Assembly: GCA_030432255.1 (NCBI GenBank)
Contig: JAUIHS010000008.1
Span: forward strand, 1-64,000
Direction: 5' to 3'
DNA from: Phycisphaerae bacterium
GTDB taxonomy: Bacteria; Planctomycetota; Phycisphaerae; Phycisphaerales; UBA1924
DNA: 64,000 nt
Part shown: piece after piece, positions 58,161 through 64,000 of the stretch
Numbering within the stretch: the first letter of the stretch is position 1
Layout: every line of letters starts with the position of its first letter
The notes under the pieces: model-generated
Databases searched by the model: none
What the model was told of the DNA's origin: nothing
Seen by the model: only the letters and a program-made list of their open reading frames with translations
Position numbers and translations under genes: made by a program

Positions 58161-58649
58161 CTACTCCGGGAGCCACTCGCGATGGCTGAAGTGCGACCGC
58201 CGGAGTGCGCGTCGGAAGCTTGTTCCGGCACGGGCGCCGACGAGGAGGGCGAGGGACTCGATGAGTCCGGTGGTGATGAGGCTGTCGAGAGAGAGGGCGG
58301 GGTCGAGCATGCCGAGGAGGATGAGATGGGCGGCGAAGACCAGACCGAGGGGCGTGCGGATCTGCCGCCAGGTGAAGCGGTACCAGAGGATCATGCCGGC
58401 GGCGAAGGCGACGGTGAGCATGATGTGCAGGGTGGTTGAGATGGCGAGCGAAAGCAGCACGCTGTTGACGAGGAAGGTGAAGATGGCGGTCCAGATGAGG
58501 ATGGGCGACCAGAGCGCCCGGCGGCTGAGCGGGCAGCGAAGCGTGTGGCCGTCAGGATGGTCGACGTCGTAATCGCGGCCGCACTCCGGGCAGGGGCCTG
58601 CGGGTGCGAGTCCTTCGAGGACGTAGAAGCAGTGGCGGCAGCGTCGCAT
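58161..58649 (-). CDS. Zinc-ribbon membrane protein (third paralogue)
   Basis: The 162-residue protein begins MRRCRHCFYVLEGLAPAGPC followed by PECG, then has four membrane helices and ends SHREWLPE, close to the YREWLP end of the second paralogue. The frame is open to 58703, but that part derives from GGTTCC/GATTCC short repeats, so ATG 58649 is preferred. It diverges from the DUF885 gene. Confidence 0.68.
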   Translation of the reverse strand: MRRCRHCFYVLEGLAPAGPCPECGRDYDVDHPDGHTLRCPLSRRALWSPILIWTAIFTFLVNSVLLSLAISTTLHIMLTVAFAAGMILWYRFTWRQIRTPLGLVFAAHLILLGMLDPALSLDSLITTGLIESLALLVGARAGTSFRRALRRSHFSHREWLPE

Positions 58650-58720
58650 GGAGGGTTGTTGGGATTCCGGGGTTCCGGGTTCTGATTCTCGGTTCCTCGG
58701 CACTTGCGACGCTCCTCCAT

Positions 58721-58726
58721 TATCAT
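58721..58726 (+). promoter_or_regulatory. Putative -10 box (TATCAT) for the DUF885 gene
   Basis: TATCAT ends six bases before ATG 58733. Confidence 0.4.
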
Positions 58727-58732
58727 CCTTTC

Positions 58733-60568
58733 ATGATCCGTTGCATGCTGCCGTTTCTGGTGTTTCCCGTCATTTGCTTGCCAGGTTGTGCGAGTCAGCC
58801 GGGTGTTTCCGGACCTCGGGTGGAGGTGAGTGCCACGGTTGAGGCGGATGCATTCCTGCAGCGGCTGTTGGATGAGGATCTGGATGCAAACAGGCGCTTC
58901 AATCCGGTGCAGGCGACGAGTCGCGGCGATCGTCGGTTTGACGATCGGTGGTCCGACGTGTCGGAAGCGGGGCGGCGTGCGGTGATCGAGGATGCCGAGC
59001 GTCGGCTGGTTCAACTCAACGGCATCGAACTCGCGGAACTCTCCGAGCGCAATCGCATCAATGCGCAGTTGCTGCGTTATGAACTGGAGCAACGGTTGGC
59101 GTCGCCGCGGCTGCGCCTGTACCAGATGCCGGTGACACAGATGTATGGGCCGCAGACCGAGATGGCGCAGATGCCGGACAGCATCACCTTCACCAGGCCT
59201 GAGCAGGAGAACGATTACATCACGCGACTGGAGACGCTGCCGGAGTATCTGAAGCAGGTCGCGGCGAACATGCGACTGGGACTTGAGGATGGCTTCACGC
59301 CGCCGCGGATCATCATGGGTCCTGCGGCGGACCAGGCGTTGGAGCAGGGGAGTGACATGTACCTGCAGGATCCGACGCGTCACCCGATGTACAAGCCCTT
59401 CCTGGGGCGTGATGACGAGCGTGCGGCGCGTGCGGCGGCGGCGATTCGCGAGCACGTGGTTCCTTCGTTTCATCGCTTCGGTGTTTTCCTGCGTGACGTC
59501 TACATACCGGGATGTCGTGCGACGACTGCTGCTTCGGATCTACCGGACGGCGCAACGTGGTACGACGAGCGTCTTCAGCACTTCACGACCCTGCCGATGA
59601 CTGCGGAGGAGATACATCAGAAGGGTGTGTCGGAGGTGGCGCGGATCAAGTCCGAGATGATGGACGTCATTGCGCGATCAGACTTTCCTGAGAAGGACGC
59701 GTTCGAGGGCGATGAGTTGTTCGCGCGCTTCATCGAGTACCTGCGCACCGATCCGCGTTTCTATTACACGGATCCGGATGACCTGCTGGAGGCGTACCGT
59801 GCGCTCACCAAGGATGTTGATCCGTGGATGTCGCGGCTGTTCGGGACGCTGCCGCGACTGAGCTACGGCGTCCGCGAGATGCCGTACTTCATAGCGAAGT
59901 CCTCGCCGACGGCGTACTACTACCCGGGTTCGATGGCGAATGGCATTCCGGGCTACTTCGTGGTGAACACGTGGCGTCTCGATCAGCGTCCGAAGTACGA
60001 CATGGTTCCGCTGGCGCTGCACGAGGCGGTGCCGGGGCATCATCACCAGATCGCGTTGCAGCAGGAACTGGAGGAACTGGGCCTGCACGAGTGGCGCACG
60101 GGCGTGTGGTACACGGCGTTCTCAGAGGGGTGGGGCCTGTATGCCGAGTCGCTTGGCCTGGAGATGGGTGAGAGCGGGCGTGGGCTGTACGAGGATCCCT
60201 ATGACGACTTCGGTCGGCTGAATTTCGAGATGTGGCGAGCGATGCGCCTGGTGGTGGACACGGGCATGCACGCCAAGGGGTGGTCGAAGCAGGACGCCGT
60301 GGACTTCATGCTGGCGAACTCGGCGCTGACGGCGCAGAACATCGAGGCGGAGGTCAATCGGTACATCTCGTGGCCGGGGCAGGCGGTGGCGTACAAGATC
60401 GGTGAACTGCACATTCAGCAGCTTCGACGCGAGGCCGAAGCGACGCTGGGCGAGCACTTTGACATTCGCGGCTTCCACGATGCGTTGCTGACGCAGGGGA
60501 GCGTCCCGTTGTCGGTGATGACGGAGCAGGTGGGTCGCTGGGTCGAGTCGGTTCAGGCTGGGGATTGA
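58733..60568 (+). CDS. DUF885 family lipoprotein, predicted metallopeptidase
   Basis: The 611-residue protein has a lipoprotein signal (LVFPVICLPGC; lipidated Cys near residue 18). The DUF885 domain follows with LALHEAVPGHHHQIALQQEL (HExxPGHH, the zinc and catalytic site), YYPGSMANGIPGYFVVNTW (cut), AFSEGWGLYAESLGLEMG and WPGQAVAYKIG. Distant relatives are M32-like carboxypeptidases, so peptide hydrolysis at the membrane is inferred. The ATG of a LysR gene follows its stop with no gap, which suggests co-expression. Confidence 0.9.
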   Translation: MIRCMLPFLVFPVICLPGCASQPGVSGPRVEVSATVEADAFLQRLLDEDLDANRRFNPVQATSRGDRRFDDRWSDVSEAGRRAVIEDAERRLVQLNGIELAELSERNRINAQLLRYELEQRLASPRLRLYQMPVTQMYGPQTEMAQMPDSITFTRPEQENDYITRLETLPEYLKQVAANMRLGLEDGFTPPRIIMGPAADQALEQGSDMYLQDPTRHPMYKPFLGRDDERAARAAAAIREHVVPSFHRFGVFLRDVYIPGCRATTAASDLPDGATWYDERLQHFTTLPMTAEEIHQKGVSEVARIKSEMMDVIARSDFPEKDAFEGDELFARFIEYLRTDPRFYYTDPDDLLEAYRALTKDVDPWMSRLFGTLPRLSYGVREMPYFIAKSSPTAYYYPGSMANGIPGYFVVNTWRLDQRPKYDMVPLALHEAVPGHHHQIALQQELEELGLHEWRTGVWYTAFSEGWGLYAESLGLEMGESGRGLYEDPYDDFGRLNFEMWRAMRLVVDTGMHAKGWSKQDAVDFMLANSALTAQNIEAEVNRYISWPGQAVAYKIGELHIQQLRREAEATLGEHFDIRGFHDALLTQGSVPLSVMTEQVGRWVESVQAGD

Positions 60569-61477
60569 ATGGAACTGACTCCGCTGCGCTACTTTCGGAC
60601 GATCGTTCGCGTGGGGCACATGACGCGTGCGGCAGCGGAGCTGGGCGTGACGCAGCCGGCGTTGTCCTCGATGGTCAAGAAGCTCGAGGCGGAGGTGGGG
60701 ACGGAGTTGCTGCACCGGACGGGTCGGGGTGTGACGCCGACGGATGCGGGTCTGTTGTTCCTGGAGTATGCGGACGAGGCGTTGCGGGCGGCGGACAACG
60801 CGGTGGATGCGGTGCGCGAACTGGCGGGGTTGCAGCGTGGTTCGATCCGCGTGGGCGGGGGCGCGACGGCGACGACGTACCTGCTCCCGGGCGTGGTGTC
60901 TGCATTCCGGGCGCGATATCCGGAGCTGCGTTTCTATGTGCGTGAAGCGGGCTCGCGGGCGGTTGCGGAGGCGGTGCTGTCAGGTGAACTGGACCTGGGC
61001 ATCGTGACGCTGCCGATCGATCTGCCGGGCGCGGGCGACCTGATGACGATTCCACTGGTGGAGGACGAACTGCGCCTGATCGTGCCGCCGAAGCACCGGC
61101 TGGCGAGTCGCCGCAGTTTCCGGTGGCGCGATCTCGCGCAGGAATCGATGATCGGCTTCGAGGCGGGGTCGGCGGTGCGGCGGGTGATTGATCAGGCGAT
61201 CGAGGGTCACGATGTATCGGTGAACATCGTGATGGAACTGCGATCGATCGAGTCGATCAAGCAGATGGTCGCGGCGGGCATCGGGATCGGCCTGGTGAGT
61301 CGGTTCGCTTTGGGCAGGAGCGAGGGGTTGCGCTGTCGGGACGAGAAACTCGTGCGTCAACTGGCGATCGTCCGCCGCTCCGATCGCGTCCCGGCCCCGG
61401 GCCCGGCGGAGTTTGAGGGGATGATCCTGGGCATCGGTTTCGGCAGTCGGCAACGGGCGTCGGGCACCATGGGTTGA
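60569..61477 (+). CDS. LysR-family transcriptional regulator
   Basis: The 302-residue regulator has the LysR helix-turn-helix (LRYFRTIVRVGHMTRAAAEL, then GVTQPALSSMVKKLEAEVG) and a two-lobed periplasmic-binding-like effector domain from about residue 90 (GSIRVGGGATATTYLLPGVV; MVAAGIGIGLVSRFAL). It begins immediately after the DUF885 stop. A LysR gene co-directional with its neighbour is less usual than the divergent layout, and its targets are unknown. Confidence 0.92.
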   Translation: MELTPLRYFRTIVRVGHMTRAAAELGVTQPALSSMVKKLEAEVGTELLHRTGRGVTPTDAGLLFLEYADEALRAADNAVDAVRELAGLQRGSIRVGGGATATTYLLPGVVSAFRARYPELRFYVREAGSRAVAEAVLSGELDLGIVTLPIDLPGAGDLMTIPLVEDELRLIVPPKHRLASRRSFRWRDLAQESMIGFEAGSAVRRVIDQAIEGHDVSVNIVMELRSIESIKQMVAAGIGIGLVSRFALGRSEGLRCRDEKLVRQLAIVRRSDRVPAPGPAEFEGMILGIGFGSRQRASGTMG

Positions 61478-61516
61478 GTGCGTCGAACTCGTTGTGGAGT
61501 GCCGATGTCTCCATGC

Positions 61517-64000
61517 TCAGTCGAGGCACCCCACGTTCCAGTCTTCGAGCAGGTTGTTCAGGTCGATGAAGTCGACGTCGTTGTCTCGGTCGGTGTCGCC
61601 CTCGGCGCCGGTGACTCCGGTGGCGCCCCACCATTCGAGAAGCTCGTTGAGGTCGTCGAAGGTGACGGTGCCGTCACCGTCGGCGTCGCCGGGGCAACGG
61701 AACTCGTAGGCGCCCATGTCATCGATGCTGTACAGGGTGGGAGCTTCGCCGGCGATGTCGTGGTAGGCGATTGGTGCTGAGTTCAGATCAAAGGTACCCG
61801 CGTTGATGCATGGCGATGTGGGCATCAGGTAGCAGTCGTCGTCCGCGGTGCCGATGATGTCGTCGGCGCCGTCGGGGTCGACGAAGAGCGGATCGGCGTT
61901 GATGTTCCCATCACCCGGGAAGCCGCCGAGGATGGCGCAGTACTCGAGGGAGGGGGTGCCGGTGATCACGTCGATGGAGGTTTCTCCCGGCGTTCCGATG
62001 ATGGAGTTGATGAGTGTCAGTATGCCGTCCGCGGCCACGACCACGATGCCTCCATCGGCGCCGTTGGTGGTGTTGTTGGAAGCGGTGATGCGCTCGCCTT
62101 CAAGCTCGCCCCCGGAGATTCCCGCGGCGGCGGCGGTGGGTGCTTCGTTTCCGGAGAAGAAGAGCATGGCGACCTTGACATCGCCATCGAGACCGACGAG
62201 CAGGGCACCGCCCGCCATGGCGGCTTCGTTTCCGAAGAAGGCGGTTTCCGCGATGTCGAGGTCGAGTGTATCGACGTGGAGGGCGCCGCCGCTCAGGCCG
62301 ATGTTCTGTTCAAAGGAGCATTCCCGGATCTCGGAGTCAGCGGATTCACCCGTCAGACGGATCGCACCGCCGAGACCGGTGGTGTTGTTGTTGCTGAGTG
62401 TGCTCTGTTCGATGAAGAGGAGACTGGTGAGTGCGTTGATCGCGCCACCGTCGCCGATGGCCTGGTTGTCCTTGAGGACGCAGTCGCTGATCTGCAAGGT
62501 GCAGCCTTCGGCATCAATGGCGCCTCCGGTGGTGCCGGCGGAGTTGCGCGAGAGGGAGGCGCCGTTGATGGAGACGCCAGCGTCCCGAGCGTAGATGGCG
62601 CCTCCGGCGTTGGTGGCGACGCAGTCATCGATCGAGGTGTTGATGAGGCCGATGTTGCCGCTGATCGCCGCCACGGCGCCGCCGTCTGGGGCGGTGGCCG
62701 GTTGGATGATGCAGTCTTCGAGCAGAAGTGTGGAACCGTTGGCGGCGCGGGCGACGGCACCGCGTCCGATGACCCGGTTGTTGCCGCGAAGCGTGAACCC
62801 CTTGATGGTGACAACGGGTTCGCCCTCGTCACAGTTGATGGCTCGTCCGAGTCCATCGGCGTTGATGATGGTTGTGGCGGGTCCATCGGTGGCGATGATG
62901 GCGACGGGGTCGCCCACGGTCTCGAGTTGCTCGGGGTATGAGCCGGGTCCGGCGAGGATCACGGATTCGCAGGGGCCGGCGGAGTTGATGAGTGACTGGA
63001 GTGTCGGTGCGACTCCGGCGGTGGCGACGAGATGCATGGTCTCGGTGGCGCCCATGTTGACGCGCGCGGTCGTGTCGCCGTCGATGTCTGTGATGCGCGG
63101 GCATCCGAAGACATCCTCGGTGAGGTCGACGGGGACGAGAGCGTTGTCACCGGCGTCGGTGCAGGGTGAGCCGGGCATGAGTCGGACATCGAAGAGCGTC
63201 TGTCCGAGTCCGCTTCCGAGATCGCTGACGAAAAGGGGGTCGGCGTCGATGTTGCCGACGCCTTCCCAGCCGCCTTCAACGCACGAGCGCTCGACGATGG
63301 GGTCATCGAAGTGATCGATCTGTGAGCGGTCGTCGAAGCCTTCATCGGTGCGATTGCCCCAGACGATGGAGTTGCGGATGTACGAGATGTCGGCGGGCTC
63401 GATGCCGGCGGCGACGCCGGTTGTGTAGTTCGCGATGATGGAGCAGTTGACGGCTTCGAGGTAGTCTTCGAAGACGCAGTTGATGCCGCCTCCCTGGTTG
63501 CCGACGATGATGCAGCCATGCACGTACGTGACGTCCGCGGCGTCGATCCCGATGCCGTCATTGCCTTGGATGATGCAGTTGCGCACGGTCAGCGCGTCGC
63601 CGGGATCGCTGCCGAACGTGTTAATGCCTTCGTCGCCGCAGAACTCGATGCGACACCTCTCGATGGTGGCACTGCTGGAGACTGAGATGCCATCATTCCC
63701 GCAGTTGCGGATCACGCAGTCGGTGATGGTCGAGTTGAGACCGACATCGATCCCGGTGAATGAGCAGCCGGAGACCTCGCAGTTGCTGATCGTGGCGGTT
63801 CCGCCGATGTCGATGGCGCCTCCGTTGTTGATGAAAGTCGAGTTCGTGATGGTGCCGGAGTTGGCCCTGACTCCGTCGCTGCCGTTGTCGATGAACGTGC
63901 AATCGGTCACCTCGACACTGTTCGTGAAGAGTCCGATGCCATCGAGGCGGTTGCCGTTGAACTCGCATCCGGTGAAGCTGAATCCGCCGTCGACACCGTA
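61517..64000 (-). CDS. Secreted right-handed beta-helix protein with dockerin-like C-terminus (5' end beyond window)
   Basis: The frame is open from the right edge for about 827 residues. It is made of parallel beta-helix coils (ITNSTFINNGGAIDIGG, CEVSGCSFTGIDVG, CIIQGNDGIGIDA) and polymorphic-membrane-protein-like repeats (GGAI, GGAIRLTGESADSEI). Choice-of-anchor style stretches recur (NIDADPLFV, PGSPCTDAGDN). The tail CPGDADGDGTVTFDDLNELL...DRDNDVDFIDLNNLLEDWN ends in GCLD and matches the other three dockerin-like exoproteins. It is probably a cell-surface adhesin or polysaccharide-binding protein; no catalytic residues are recognised. The start codon and signal peptide are outside the window. 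Confidence 0.85.
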   Translation of the reverse strand, partial: YGVDGGFSFTGCEFNGNRLDGIGLFTNSVEVTDCTFIDNGSDGVRANSGTITNSTFINNGGAIDIGGTATISNCEVSGCSFTGIDVGLNSTITDCVIRNCGNDGISVSSSATIERCRIEFCGDEGINTFGSDPGDALTVRNCIIQGNDGIGIDAADVTYVHGCIIVGNQGGGINCVFEDYLEAVNCSIIANYTTGVAAGIEPADISYIRNSIVWGNRTDEGFDDRSQIDHFDDPIVERSCVEGGWEGVGNIDADPLFVSDLGSGLGQTLFDVRLMPGSPCTDAGDNALVPVDLTEDVFGCPRITDIDGDTTARVNMGATETMHLVATAGVAPTLQSLINSAGPCESVILAGPGSYPEQLETVGDPVAIIATDGPATTIINADGLGRAINCDEGEPVVTIKGFTLRGNNRVIGRGAVARAANGSTLLLEDCIIQPATAPDGGAVAAISGNIGLINTSIDDCVATNAGGAIYARDAGVSINGASLSRNSAGTTGGAIDAEGCTLQISDCVLKDNQAIGDGGAINALTSLLFIEQSTLSNNNTTGLGGAIRLTGESADSEIRECSFEQNIGLSGGALHVDTLDLDIAETAFFGNEAAMAGGALLVGLDGDVKVAMLFFSGNEAPTAAAAGISGGELEGERITASNNTTNGADGGIVVVAADGILTLINSIIGTPGETSIDVITGTPSLEYCAILGGFPGDGNINADPLFVDPDGADDIIGTADDDCYLMPTSPCINAGTFDLNSAPIAYHDIAGEAPTLYSIDDMGAYEFRCPGDADGDGTVTFDDLNELLEWWGATGVTGAEGDTDRDNDVDFIDLNNLLEDWNVGCLD

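Overview
The window is high-GC bacterial chromosome, most likely from a planctomycete of the class Phycisphaerae (inferred from gene content; no rRNA is present). Four secreted proteins end in paired dockerin-like motifs (GDxDxDGxVDFxDLNxLLxxWG). There is also a PEP-CTERM-like protein, a planctomycete-type sigma factor abutting a Ser/Thr kinase with a WD40 tail, and three tandem membrane proteins with CPECG zinc ribbons. About a dozen genes have a TAnnnT box only 5-8 bases before the start codon, suggesting common leaderless transcription.

Layout. 1-2600: sigma factor and kinase-WD40 pair (kinase cut by the left edge). 2770-4830: MacB/LolD-like ABC pair preceded by fourteen copies of a 7-bp repeat. 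4834-8214: hybrid histidine kinase. 8390-11254: giant BNR-repeat exoprotein. 11348-13752: DUF3052 protein and a sigma/anti-sigma pair. 13907-15456: AAA/DUF4143 ATPase with a palindromic promoter. 15569-21224: purB, an M28 peptidase, a PAS-GAF histidine kinase and a Gfo/Idh-like protein. 21431-21868: RNase P RNA and terminator, followed by a MITE-like element with 43-bp inverted ends. 22263-25377: PD40 protein, pseudouridine synthase and DUF3299-like protein. 25436-27804: BlaI/M56 regulator pair with two palindromic operators. 27926-35729: exoproteins with YWTD and FG-GAP repeats, a PEP-CTERM-like gene between 92-bp direct repeats, and a NatA/NatB-like ABC exporter. 35915-39148: TIGR03032-like protein, a conserved hypothetical and an orphan nuoG. 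39263-40012: Phd-type antitoxin with a wrecked toxin gene fused to a beta-helix fragment. 40040-41800: PP2C phosphatase and kinase. 41824-46323: a compact phage-like module. 46344-57141: an operon of GH57, GNAT and two PH-domain genes, then nitroreductase-queF, tag, cls, yceI, an aminotransferase and a PreA-like enzyme. 57295-61477: zinc-ribbon membrane proteins, a DUF885 lipoprotein and a LysR regulator. 61517-64000: beta-helix exoprotein cut by the right edge.

The strongest candidate for an undescribed system is 41824-46323. An S24 (LexA/CI-type) repressor diverges from a four-gene operon that encodes a two-HTH protein, an ABC ATPase fused to a GNAT/Mom-like acyltransferase domain, a tiny basic protein and a terminase large subunit. 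There is no portal, capsid, tail or integrase gene. The layout suggests a DNA-damage-controlled DNA-processing or modification cassette, or a stripped phage remnant.

The second theme is intergenic architecture. A dispersed family of imperfect palindromes has arms built of short tandem repeats (GGCATTCGGCATT type) around a GAGCTTCCGCTC core. Some copies end in the promoter of the next gene, including rnpB.
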